Assembly (NCBI GenBank): GCA_945861635.1
Contig: CAMAWH010000049.1
Location: forward strand, 1 to 37,312
Direction of reading: 5' to 3'
Length of the DNA stretch: 37,312 nucleotides
Source of the DNA: Klebsiella pneumoniae
GTDB taxonomy: Bacteria > Myxococcota_A > UBA796 > SXON01
Within the stretch, counting starts at the first letter, position 1; each line of letters starts with the position of its first letter. A program made the translations under genes and the position numbers. The notes beneath the pieces were generated by a model, which worked only from the letters and a program-made list of their open reading frames with translations, was not told where the DNA came from and did not search any database. Of the stretch, positions 17,421-25,008 are shown piece by piece.

Positions 17421-18647
17421 TCAGCGCAGCGTAGCGACTTCTTCGCCGAGCTTGGCGTTGGTGACCCGGAGGCGACGCCCGAGGACCTTGAGCAGTTTCC
17501 ACAAAAGCGCGGAGCCAAGCTCGGGTTCGTTGAGCACGAACGACTCCAGTGCGTCACTGCCGATGGAAATGGCGCTGCCGAAGGTCGCGGCGTCCACCGA
17601 GGCCGACCGCGGCAGGTGATCCACGAGCGAGAGTTCGCCGAAGTGTTCCCCCGGGCCGAGCCGCGCGAGTTCGACATCGTTGTAGCGAACCAGCACTTCT
17701 CCTTCGATGACGATGAACATCGATCGGCCCTTTCCATCCTGCTCGACCAGCGTGTCACCGGGCGCGAAGTAGTGTTCCTCCAGGATGCGGGCGACCTGTA
17801 GACGCGCGGCGTACGGCATGTCCTCGAACAGAAACAGGTTTTCGAGAATGCGCGCGCGCGCCACGGCTTCGTCCGCGCGCTCGGACCCTTCCGGGTCGAG
17901 CAGCACCACCGTGACGTTGTCGGGGCCGCCGTGATGCAGCGCGGACTGAATCAGCTTGCCGACGGCGAACTCGAGGTCGTCTTCCCCCGTGTGTTCCAGC
18001 ATTTCGTCGGGCGATACGACGTCACTCAGGCCGTCCGAGCAGAGCAGAATCCGATCCCCAGGCAGGAGTTCGACCGCGCCGAGCGAGGGCTGGACGGTCG
18101 GATACAGCCCAACCGCCCGCGTGATGACGTGGCGGTGTCGGGATGCGCGAGCCTCGGCGTACGTCATCTTTCCGGTGCGCACCAACTCGTTGACCATCGA
18201 GTGATCTTCGGTGATCTGCCGGACTTCCCCCTGCCGAAACAGGTACGCCCGCGAATCTCCCACGTGCGCCACGAACGCGTATCCGCCGCCCACCGCCACG
18301 GCGACGAGCGTCGTGGTCATGCCCTTTTTCCCTTCGGCCTCGGCGGCTTCGTAGATGCGACGTGTGGCGGATTGGCAGATGGAGTCGAGCGCCGTCAGGA
18401 CGTCATTTCGGTGGTCGAGCGTGCGTTCTGCCGAAAAGCGCACGATGCGGTCGTGCACGGTACCGGCACCTGCCTTGAACGTTTCGACACACAGGGCGCT
18501 GGCCACTTCACCGCACGCGCGCCCGCCAACCCCATCCGCGACGATGAAAACCCCTTCACCGGGCAGGGTGAGGTAGTTGTCCTCGTTATGGTCGCGCTTC
18601 TTGCCGACGTCGGTGCGAGCTGCGTAACGGAGCATCGAGCCGTTCAT
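17421..18647 (-). CDS. PP2C protein phosphatase fused to a cyclic-nucleotide-binding domain
   Basis: This 408-residue cytoplasmic protein has two domains. Residues about 5-245 are a PPM/PP2C Ser/Thr phosphatase with the metal motifs complete: RDHNEDN, VADGVGG, VGDSRAYLF, CSDGLSDVV and GGPDNVTVV. Residues about 285-395 are a CRP-type cyclic-nucleotide-binding domain, with HYFAPGDTLVEQDGKG and the phosphate-binding cassette GEHFGELSLVDHLPRSASV, whose Arg and following Ser fit cAMP binding. A linker with Glu-rich helices (about 255-285) joins them. A nucleotide-controlled phosphatase opposing the Hanks-type kinases of such genomes, for example the kinase at 27283-29136, is a reasonable inference. 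The ATG at 18647 is used; the longer frame upstream crosses the regulator gene on the other strand. Its promoter probably overlaps the palindrome at 18716-18739. Confidence 0.9.
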   Translation of the reverse strand: MNGSMLRYAARTDVGKKRDHNEDNYLTLPGEGVFIVADGVGGRACGEVASALCVETFKAGAGTVHDRIVRFSAERTLDHRNDVLTALDSICQSATRRIYEAAEAEGKKGMTTTLVAVAVGGGYAFVAHVGDSRAYLFRQGEVRQITEDHSMVNELVRTGKMTYAEARASRHRHVITRAVGLYPTVQPSLGAVELLPGDRILLCSDGLSDVVSPDEMLEHTGEDDLEFAVGKLIQSALHHGGPDNVTVVLLDPEGSERADEAVARARILENLFLFEDMPYAARLQVARILEEHYFAPGDTLVEQDGKGRSMFIVIEGEVLVRYNDVELARLGPGEHFGELSLVDHLPRSASVDAATFGSAISIGSDALESFVLNEPELGSALLWKLLKVLGRRLRVTNAKLGEEVATLR

Positions 18648-18715
18648 AGCACGGTCGGGGCGGTCGGTCGCCGCTGGATCGGTGACATTGCCGCGGTCTG
18701 GCCACGAAAAAATAG

Positions 18716-18739
18716 TTTGTTCAGTCTTGACTGAACAAA
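18716..18739. promoter_or_regulatory. Perfect 24-bp palindromic operator for the adjacent GbsR/MarR regulator
   Basis: The arm TTTGTTCAGTC (18716-18726) is followed by TT and the exact reverse complement GACTGAACAAA (18729-18739). It lies between the divergent phosphatase and regulator genes, and its right arm contains the -35 hexamer of the regulator promoter. Size, symmetry and position are as expected for a dimeric winged-helix MarR-type repressor, so autoregulation is the simplest reading. Control of the divergent phosphatase gene from the same site is possible, since a weak TTGTTC...TATTTT promoter can be drawn on the minus strand. Confidence 0.8.
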
Positions 18740-18755
18740 TCGTCCGTACTATACA
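18728..18755 (+). promoter_or_regulatory. Sigma70-type promoter giving a leaderless regulator mRNA
   Basis: TTGACT (18728-18733) and TATACA (18750-18755) are separated by 16 bp. The regulator ATG begins at 18762, only 7 nt beyond the -10 box, where transcription would start. The mRNA would therefore have no 5' leader and no Shine-Dalgarno; indeed none is visible. The -35 box lies in the palindromic operator. Confidence 0.65.
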
Positions 18756-18761
18756 AACGGC

Positions 18762-19229
18762 ATGGTTGAGTTGAGCGAGCCGGAGTCCCAGTTCATCGAA
18801 ACGATGGGCCTCTTCTGTGAACGGATGGGCTTTCCCCGCATCGGGGGTCGAATGCTCGCGTGGCTCATGATTGCTCAGGAGCCGCAAACCCTCGATGACA
18901 TCGCGGCCTTGTTGAAGGTAAGCAAGGCGAGCGTGAGCACGAACGCGCGTCACTTTGTCATGGTCGGCATGGTTGATCTCGTGACCCGCCTGGGAGACAG
19001 GCGGACCTACTATCAGTGGAGTCCGAAAGCGTGGGATCGCCGGATGGAGTTGGCGCAGCAGGTGATTCGCTCGACGCGCGAGTTTGCACAGATGGGCCTC
19101 GGGGCCATCGCTGCAGACAACGATGCGGGCCGCGCCCGACTGGAGGAAACGATCCTTTTCTCGAACTTCTTCGAGGGCAAGACGGTCGAGATCGCCGCAG
19201 AATGGGAGTCGCGTCGTGGACGTCGTTGA
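18762..19229 (+). CDS. GbsR/MarR-family winged-helix transcriptional regulator
   Basis: This 155-residue regulator has a GbsR-like layout: an N-terminal helix FIETMGLFCERMGFPRIGGRML, then a winged helix-turn-helix (about 40-90: QTLDDIAALLKVSKASVSTNARHF, with recognition helix KASVSTNARHF, and wing LVTRLGDRRTYYQW). A helical dimerisation tail follows. Such proteins usually repress an operon next to them in response to a small molecule. It appears to be the first gene of a six-gene unit encoding an envelope transport system; its stop lies 14 nt inside the barrel gene. A perfect palindrome lies just upstream. The ligand is unknown. Confidence 0.88.
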   Translation: MVELSEPESQFIETMGLFCERMGFPRIGGRMLAWLMIAQEPQTLDDIAALLKVSKASVSTNARHFVMVGMVDLVTRLGDRRTYYQWSPKAWDRRMELAQQVIRSTREFAQMGLGAIAADNDAGRARLEETILFSNFFEGKTVEIAAEWESRRGRR

Positions 19230-20421
19230 CGCCACGGTGGCCGGGTACATGGAACTGCGGGGCGGCTACCAGATTGGTGTCGATGGCGTGCCGTGGGGTT
19301 TGAACGAACGCATTCGTCCGTCCCTTACGATTGCCCCCGATTCCCGGTCGAGTGTCGTCGTGGTTCCGGAAGTTTCGTTCTTCCAGGGGCGCAACAACAC
19401 GGAGGAGTTGGTGGACATCCTCAAGGATTCCGCGGCCGGTGACATCCTTGAGGCCGCGTGCACGTACACGCCCGATACGCCCTACGATGCGGTCAGTGAC
19501 TACCTTTCCGTGGAACGCCTCTATTACAAGTACAACCATCCGTTTGTCGACCTGACGATCGGCCGCCAGGCCGTGAATTGGGGTTCGGCGCTGGTGTTTC
19601 ATCCTACCGACGTTTACGCGGAGCTGTTGGTTGCCGAGCCATGGAAGGAGCGCGCGGGCGTCAACGCCGTGAAGGCCAACGTTCCCATCGGTAATCACGC
19701 GGTTACCGCGCTCATCGCGCTTGGGGACGATCTGTCTGAGTTCGCGGCTGACGAGCCGGACGTCGAGAAGATTCCAGTCTCGGGGGCCATGAAGGCGACG
19801 CTGAACGTGGTCCGGACCGATGTTTCTGCCGTCGGATATTATCGTGCCGATGGGGATTGGTTTGCGGGTGGAGATGTGCGCGGCAATCTTGAAGTCGGTT
19901 GGTGGCTCGAAGGCGGGTGGCATGGTGAGGCGGAGGCGCCAGAAATCGTGGCAGGTCTCGACTACTCGTTTGCGGTCCTGCAAATGTTATATGTTGCGGC
20001 TGAGTATCGCTACGACGGCTCGGGAAGCGCACCCGAGGACTACGCGTGGGAATCGCGTGGGGCGGCGGGTTCGTTGCCGTACGAATGTGCGTTCCTGCCC
20101 GCACCGCCCAAACCCCGCACCACGCTCGGCCGCCACTACGTCGATGCGACGCTTCGACTCAGCGCGACGGAAGACTTTTCGCTCGGCGCCACCACCATCC
20201 TCAACGCCGAGGACCTCACCGGCATGTTGATTCCGGACGTGGGCTACAACCTCGGCCAACACGCGTCCGCGCATGTCAGCGCCCAGATTCCCTTCGGGGA
20301 AGATGGCGAGTTCAGACCGCCGGCCTCCGAACTGAAAACGGAGCTGGCGGGTGAAATCATCGATTTTTCGGGCCAACTTCCGGATGCAACGCTGACGGCG
20401 TGGGTTCGCTACAGTTTCTGA
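19216..20421 (+). CDS. Outer-membrane beta-barrel protein without visible signal peptide
   Basis: This protein is about 401 residues from GTG 19216. It is rich in alternating aromatic/aliphatic strands with turns (GYMELRGGYQIGVDG, VDLTIGRQAVNWGSALVF, VGYYRADGDWFAGGDVRG, LYVAAEYRYDGSG) and ends in LTAWVRYSF, a terminal Phe typical of outer-membrane barrels recognised by BAM. The GRQAVNWG motif is like that of DUF1302/porin-like proteins found with LolA-like and transporter genes. No signal peptide can be seen: upstream in-frame codons back to 19084 are Arg/Ser-rich sequence overlapping the regulator. Either the N-terminus was lost or shifted in sequence, or export uses another route. It overlaps the regulator by 14 nt and precedes the ABC genes by 30 nt. 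The outer-membrane location is inference from sequence pattern. Confidence 0.75.
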   Translation: MDVVDATVAGYMELRGGYQIGVDGVPWGLNERIRPSLTIAPDSRSSVVVVPEVSFFQGRNNTEELVDILKDSAAGDILEAACTYTPDTPYDAVSDYLSVERLYYKYNHPFVDLTIGRQAVNWGSALVFHPTDVYAELLVAEPWKERAGVNAVKANVPIGNHAVTALIALGDDLSEFAADEPDVEKIPVSGAMKATLNVVRTDVSAVGYYRADGDWFAGGDVRGNLEVGWWLEGGWHGEAEAPEIVAGLDYSFAVLQMLYVAAEYRYDGSGSAPEDYAWESRGAAGSLPYECAFLPAPPKPRTTLGRHYVDATLRLSATEDFSLGATTILNAEDLTGMLIPDVGYNLGQHASAHVSAQIPFGEDGEFRPPASELKTELAGEIIDFSGQLPDATLTAWVRYSF

Positions 20422-20451
20422 TGTCAAGCCACCGAACTTGGAGTTTTCAAC

Positions 20452-21132
20452 ATGCTGTGTGAGCTGCGCGATGTACGCAAGGTCTACCCGATGGGAGACC
20501 TCGAAGTTATCGCTCTGAAGGGGGTAACGGTCGGCATTTCTGCTGGAGAGTTCACGGTTTTTGCAGGCCCGTCCGGTTCCGGAAAGTCCACCATTCTCAA
20601 CCTCATCGGATGCCTGGACCGACCGACGAGCGGCACCGTGCTCCTCGAAGGCAAGGACGTGGGCAAGATGGGGGACGGCGAATTGGGCCGCGAGCGTGCC
20701 GCGCGCATCGGGTTCATTTTCCAGAGCTTCAACCTGATCCCGGTGCTCACAGCGGCGGAAAATGTAGACCTCGCGCTGCGTCTCGCCGGCATCAACGAGG
20801 ATCGGCAGGCGCGGGTGGAACGGGCGATGAAGGACGTCGGATTGCAGGATTACATGAACCGGCGTCCTTCGCAGTTGTCGGGCGGCCAGCAGCAGCGTGT
20901 CGCGATAGCGCGCGCGCTGGTAAAGCGCCCCGCTCTGGTCATCGCTGACGAGCCAACGGCGAATCTGGACAGTCAGAATGCCACGGGCATCCTTGACCTC
21001 ATGCGCGAAATGAACGAGCGCGAAGGGGCGACCTTCCTATTTTCCACCCACGATCCGATGGTGATGGCCCAAGCGCGTCGCGTGGTGCGCATCCATGACG
21101 GGGAAATCGCCGGCGACGAGCGGAAGTCCTGA
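20452..21132 (+). CDS. ABC transporter ATPase, LolD/MacB type
   Basis: This 226-residue ATPase has Walker [10 protein letters not shown], the Q-loop [18 protein letters not shown], the signature [15 protein letters not shown], Walker [13 protein letters not shown] and the H-loop FLFSTHDP. The [13 protein letters not shown] stretch and overall size are those of the LolD/MacB/FtsE branch that powers FtsX-type permeases to extract or export lipids, lipoproteins, peptides or toxins rather than import nutrients. The start is ATG 20452 with a GGAG Shine-Dalgarno. It is followed 2 nt later by the first permease. LolD itself is not claimed, because the neighbours differ from the canonical lolCDE locus. 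Confidence 0.93.
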   Translation: MLCELRDVRKVYPMGDLEVIALKGVTVGISAGEFTVFAGPSGSGKSTILNLIGCLDRPTSGTVLLEGKDVGKMGDGELGRERAARIGFIFQSFNLIPVLTAAENVDLALRLAGINEDRQARVERAMKDVGLQDYMNRRPSQLSGGQQQRVAIARALVKRPALVIADEPTANLDSQNATGILDLMREMNEREGATFLFSTHDPMVMAQARRVVRIHDGEIAGDERKS

Positions 21133-21134
21133 CC

Positions 21135-22352
21135 ATGTGGTTCCTCCTTCGCCTCGCGGGCCGCAATCTCGCTCGCAACAAGCTGCGCACCTTCATCACG
21201 AGCGCCTCCGTGGTGGCCGGCGTTGCACTGATGATTCTTGGGTGGGGGCTCGTCGATGGAATGGACGAGAACTTCCTGCGCTCCGCACGCACCACCTACG
21301 CAGGAGAGGTGTTGCTGCGCCCGTCGGACTACCCAGACGATGGCGTCCGTTTCCCGTTGGACGAGTCGCTGCCGATTCCTGACACGCTCCGCATGGAGTT
21401 GGACAAGGCGGGCCGCTGGACCGCCCGGGCGGCGTTTCCCGCCCGAATCGTGAAGGGCGCCGATGCGGATCGCGTCGTGATGTGGGCCTATGACGAGAAC
21501 ACGGAGACCACGGTATTCGACCGGGCGCGTTGGATGATCGAGGGCGCGTGGCCGACCTCCGGTGCGAATGAAATTGCGGCCGGCTGGGCTTTTGCGAGGC
21601 TGATGCACCTCGCTGTCGGAGACGAGGTGGTCGTCGAGGCGCGCACGCGTTCGGGCGCCATCAACGCGCTCACGTACACGCTGTCCGGGATCTTGCACAC
21701 GGATAACGCTGGACTCGACAACGGCGGTACGTGGATGGAAATGGCAACCGCGGAGAATCTCGTCCATCTGGAAGGCGCCCGCACGCATATCGCGGTCTTG
21801 CCTCCCGACGGCGCCGCTCGCGCAATGGAGGTCGAAGCCACCCTCTCGCGGGATGGTTGGCAGGGACTCACACTGAACTCAGAGTGTGAGGACATGCTCG
21901 CCATCAACCGGATTCGCCGACGCGCGTTGGCCGTGGTGGTGGGGATGATCATGGCGATTGCGGCGACAGGCATTGCGAACACCGTCATCATGGCGGCGTA
22001 TGAGCGGGTGCGCGAAATCGGTACGCTCCTGGCCTTGGGCATGCCGCGAACGCAGGTGCAGGTGCTGTTCCTACTGGAGGGCGCGATCCTTGGGTTGGTG
22101 GCCGGTGGTTTGGGCGCCGGCATCGGCGGGAGTCTCGTCTACCATTGGCAGGTCAATGGATTTTCCGTCGGGGAACAGGTGATGGAAGCCAGCGGCAGCA
22201 TGGCGGTGAGTCAGTATATCTACACCCAGTTTGGGTGGGCGCCGACGCTCTTCTCGGTAGGATTTGGGGTCGTGATCTCCCTCCTGGCGTCCTTGTGGCC
22301 GGCACACAATGCGTCACGTATTGTTCCGGCCGAAGCGGTGAGGGCAGACTGA
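21135..22352 (+). CDS. FtsX/MacB-type ABC permease (first of two)
   Basis: This 405-residue permease has one N-terminal helix (about 18-37, LRTFITSASVVAGVALMILG), a large periplasmic domain (about 40-260), and three C-terminal helices. These begin near ALAVVVGMIMAIAATGIANTVIM, followed by VLFLLEGAILGLVAGGLGAGI and a last one near the end. It closes with NASRIVPAEAVRA, the family's C-terminal coupling segment (the 'P.eaLr' pattern). The four-helix plus periplasmic-domain layout is the LolC/E-MacB-FtsX type. It forms a heterodimer candidate with the next permease. The ATG at 21135 lies 2 nt after the ATPase stop. Confidence 0.92.
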   Translation: MWFLLRLAGRNLARNKLRTFITSASVVAGVALMILGWGLVDGMDENFLRSARTTYAGEVLLRPSDYPDDGVRFPLDESLPIPDTLRMELDKAGRWTARAAFPARIVKGADADRVVMWAYDENTETTVFDRARWMIEGAWPTSGANEIAAGWAFARLMHLAVGDEVVVEARTRSGAINALTYTLSGILHTDNAGLDNGGTWMEMATAENLVHLEGARTHIAVLPPDGAARAMEVEATLSRDGWQGLTLNSECEDMLAINRIRRRALAVVVGMIMAIAATGIANTVIMAAYERVREIGTLLALGMPRTQVQVLFLLEGAILGLVAGGLGAGIGGSLVYHWQVNGFSVGEQVMEASGSMAVSQYIYTQFGWAPTLFSVGFGVVISLLASLWPAHNASRIVPAEAVRAD

Positions 22353-22353
22353 G

Positions 22354-23589
22354 ATGTCACTACTCCTGTCGATGGCAGTACGAAATCTCGGCCGTAATCG
22401 CCGACGAACGCTCCTCACAGCGTTGACAGTGACGCTTGGCGTTGCGCTCCTCACGAACGCCCTCGCGTTTGTCGGCGGCGTGTTCTGGGGCATTCTGGAA
22501 CAGGTCGCCAACCAGGCCGGGCACGTTCGGGTGGTCACGGAAAAGTACGCGCAGCGTGAGCAACTGATGCCGATCGCCGAAAATCTCGGGGCCTCCGATG
22601 CGCTGGTGACGACGATCGCGGCGGCGCCGGGCGTGACCGCAGTTTTCCCTCACATCGCCATGGGTGTGACGGGTGCCGTTGGCGACGACGAGATTGGCGA
22701 GCGATTCGCGCTGCTCCACGGTGCGCCAACGCTCTACTACACGGATTTCCTGGACCTCGACGGGCATCTGATGTCGGGAGTGATGCCGGCGGCGGGCAAT
22801 GACGCGCTGATCGGCCGCGCCTTCGCGGATGAAATCCACGCGACGGTGGGTTCGGAGGTCATCCTGCTCGGCCAAACGCAGGACGGTTCTCCCTCTCCCA
22901 TCAAGGTGAACGTGTCGGGCATCGTTGACCTTGGAAATGCCCAGCAGAACCGCCAGGTTTGGGTGTCCCTGGAGCGCGCGCGATGGATGGCGGACATTCC
23001 GGAAGGTGCGGTCGAGTTGCTCGTGTTCGGGGCGGACTTTCAGCGGGCGGATACGCTCGCCGCATCCCTACAGACGTTGCCGGCGCTCGCCACGTTGAGC
23101 GTTTCGAGTTGGGACGGCCGGGCGCCATACAACGGATTTCTTGGCTTTGCACAGGCCATGCACACGATCGCGGCAGCCATAATCGTCTTCATCACGGCAT
23201 TGGGCGTGCTCAATACGATGTTCATGAGTGTGCTGGAGCGCACGGCGGAGGTCGGCGTCATGCGGGCGATGGGGCTCCGGGCGTGGCAGACCGTCTCGCT
23301 TTTCTTCTTCGAGGCGCTTGCAATTGGCGCACTCGGCGGCTTGTTGGGTGTGGCACTCGGTACGCCCGTGGCGATGTTTTTGGAGCATCGCGGCGTCAAC
23401 TTCGGAGAGGCGACGTCGAAACTTCCCGCGACCATCCCCGTGAACGAGATCGTCCGGCCCGATGTGACGATAGACATCGTGATCGGCGGCTTTCTCCTTG
23501 GCCTGGCCATGGCGGTCGTTGGTGGCTTCCTTCCTGCTGTGCGCGCGTCCCGCATCCAGCCGGTCGAGGCGATGCGCTCGCGTCGATAA
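22354..23589 (+). CDS. FtsX/MacB-type ABC permease (second of two)
   Basis: This 411-residue permease has the same layout as the previous one: an N-terminal helix (TLLTALTVTLGVALLTNALAF), a periplasmic domain with repeated GALxG-type segments (about 45-270), and three C-terminal helices. One carries AAIIVFITALGVLNTMFMSVLE and the next the ALAIGALGGLLGVALGTPV segment. It ends ASRIQPVEAMRSRR, matching the preceding permease's NASRIVPAEAVRA. The start ATG at 22354 lies 1 nt after the upstream stop. Presumably one ATPase dimer drives this permease pair. Substrate unknown. Confidence 0.92.
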   Translation: MSLLLSMAVRNLGRNRRRTLLTALTVTLGVALLTNALAFVGGVFWGILEQVANQAGHVRVVTEKYAQREQLMPIAENLGASDALVTTIAAAPGVTAVFPHIAMGVTGAVGDDEIGERFALLHGAPTLYYTDFLDLDGHLMSGVMPAAGNDALIGRAFADEIHATVGSEVILLGQTQDGSPSPIKVNVSGIVDLGNAQQNRQVWVSLERARWMADIPEGAVELLVFGADFQRADTLAASLQTLPALATLSVSSWDGRAPYNGFLGFAQAMHTIAAAIIVFITALGVLNTMFMSVLERTAEVGVMRAMGLRAWQTVSLFFFEALAIGALGGLLGVALGTPVAMFLEHRGVNFGEATSKLPATIPVNEIVRPDVTIDIVIGGFLLGLAMAVVGGFLPAVRASRIQPVEAMRSRR

Positions 23590-23612
23590 TCTCTAATTTC
23601 CCTGGAGTTTCA

Positions 23613-24344
23613 ATGCGCTGGTTTGTTCCGTTTCTCGCCCTCCTCTTTCCACTTGCTGCACACGCCGTCACCGTCGATGAGATGCTTGCCAAGGTGGACT
23701 CCAACATGACCTTCGACACCCGGGAGACCTGGGTGACGATGGTTGTGACCCGCGGGGAGCGAGTGAAAACCTACAAGATCCACTCGTTCGGACGTGGGGC
23801 GGACGACGCGGCGATGGAGTATCTCGAGCCCGCACGTGACAAGGGCACGAAGATGCTCAAGAAGAAGGATGAGATGTGGATGTGGATGCCGAGCGTAGAA
23901 AAAACGCAGAAGATCTCGGGTCACATGCTCCGGCAGAGCATGATGGGCAGTGACATGTCGTACGAAGACATGATGCAGGCGGCGGCGTGGAAGACGATGT
24001 ACACGGGCGCCGTGACCGCGGAAGAGGTGATCGACGGTCACAAGACGTGGAAGGTTGAGTTGAAGGCCACGGTTCCGGATGTCAGCTACGCGAAACGCAT
24101 CGTTTGGGTGGATCAGGAATCCTACATTCCCTTGCGTCAGGAGTTGTACGCGCTGAGCGGCATGCTGCTGAAAACCTGGACGATGGGTAACGTGAAAACC
24201 TTCGGCACCCGCCAGTTCCCGACGCTGATGGTGATCGAGGACAAGGTGCAGGCCGGCTCGCGAACGGAGATGCGCTTCGATGACATGAAGTTCGCTGTTG
24301 CGGTCCAGGACGAGGTGTTTTCGACGCGTTGGCTGGAGCGCTAG
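23613..24344 (+). CDS. Periplasmic LolA-like lipoprotein-sorting-type protein
   Basis: This 243-residue protein has a clean Sec signal MRWFVPFLALLFPLAAHA with cleavage before VTVDEML. The mature part is of the 'outer membrane lipoprotein-sorting protein' (LolA-like, DUF4292/PF17131-like) fold: TRETWVTMVVTRGERVKTYKIHSF, AMEYLEPARDKGTKMLKKKDEMWMW, MPSVEKTQKISGHMLRQSMMGSD, then VDQESYIPLRQELY. Such proteins have a half-open barrel that carries a lipid or acyl group across the periplasm. With LolC/E-type permeases and an outer-membrane barrel in the same operon, a shuttle between the inner and outer membrane components is the best inference. The start ATG at 23613 has GGAG upstream. It is the last gene of the operon. 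(Sequence stretches here are given as key motifs.). Confidence 0.88.
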   Translation: MRWFVPFLALLFPLAAHAVTVDEMLAKVDSNMTFDTRETWVTMVVTRGERVKTYKIHSFGRGADDAAMEYLEPARDKGTKMLKKKDEMWMWMPSVEKTQKISGHMLRQSMMGSDMSYEDMMQAAAWKTMYTGAVTAEEVIDGHKTWKVELKATVPDVSYAKRIVWVDQESYIPLRQELYALSGMLLKTWTMGNVKTFGTRQFPTLMVIEDKVQAGSRTEMRFDDMKFAVAVQDEVFSTRWLER

Positions 24345-24465
24345 CGGGCCCTGCGTGGGGCGATTCGCGCGGTGCCGCGATCCGTTTGCGCCCGACGCGC
24401 GTATCCGGGGAATGGTCGCGGCGTTGACAGTCCCCGAGAACGCAAGCTACGGAGGGCGGACCTTC

Positions 24466-25008
24466 ATGGCGTCGCACTTGCTTCCTCGTCTCGATGACGC
24501 CGCGCTGGTTGCCGCCCTTTCGTGCGGTGATCGCGATGCGTTGGCCGAACTGTACGACCGTCTCGCGCCGGTGCTGCTTGCCGTTGGCATGCGCATTCTG
24601 GGTGAGCGTCGGGATAGTGAGGACGTAGTGCACGAGGTATTCGTAGAGGCGTGGAAGCATGCTTCGGCTTACGATGCACAGCGGGGTACGGTGCGCGCGT
24701 GGTTCGTGACGCGCATGCGCTCACGGGCGCTCGATCGCGTGAAAAGCGTGGGGAGGAGTCGGTCGGTTCCGCTTGACGACGCGCCGGTGATCGTGGCGCG
24801 GGCGGTCGACGATTCCGGCGACACGGAGCGGCTTCGCGTCGCGATGCTGGCGTTACCGGACGAGCAGCGCTTGGTGCTGGAGCTTGGCTATTTCGAGGGA
24901 TTGTCCTCGTCGGAGATTGCCGAGCGTCAGGGCATTGCCGTGGGTACGGTGAAATCGCGGGTGGCAGCGGCCATGGGCAAGCTGCGCGCTGCGTTGGGGG
25001 CGTCGTGA
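24466..25008 (+). CDS. ECF RNA polymerase sigma factor (ECF11/RpoE-like)
   Basis: This 180-residue sigma factor has region 2 (about 20-85: LYDRLAPVLLAVGMRILGE, DSEDVVHEVFVEAW) and region 4 (about 120-170: LPDEQRLVLELGYFEGLSSSEIAER, GTVKSRVAAAMGKLR). There is no region 1 or 3. The start is ATG 24466 with GGAGGG upstream; the frame extends further upstream into the LolA-like gene but without domain support. Its stop overlaps the anti-sigma gene as GTGA (25005-25008). With a ChrR-type anti-sigma it is most like the group activated by singlet oxygen or peroxide. The target regulon is unknown. Motif runs here exceed no family limits and length is normal. Confidence 0.92.
   Translation: MASHLLPRLDDAALVAALSCGDRDALAELYDRLAPVLLAVGMRILGERRDSEDVVHEVFVEAWKHASAYDAQRGTVRAWFVTRMRSRALDRVKSVGRSRSVPLDDAPVIVARAVDDSGDTERLRVAMLALPDEQRLVLELGYFEGLSSSEIAERQGIAVGTVKSRVAAAMGKLRAALGAS

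Noticed and set aside
18958..19983. Minus-strand open frame of 341 codons
   Set aside because: It is antisense to the regulator and barrel genes, no signal or domain.
24424..24452. TTGACA upstream of the ECF sigma gene as a promoter
   Set aside because: No -10 box at a proper distance, and transcription would start inside or after the Shine-Dalgarno sequence.
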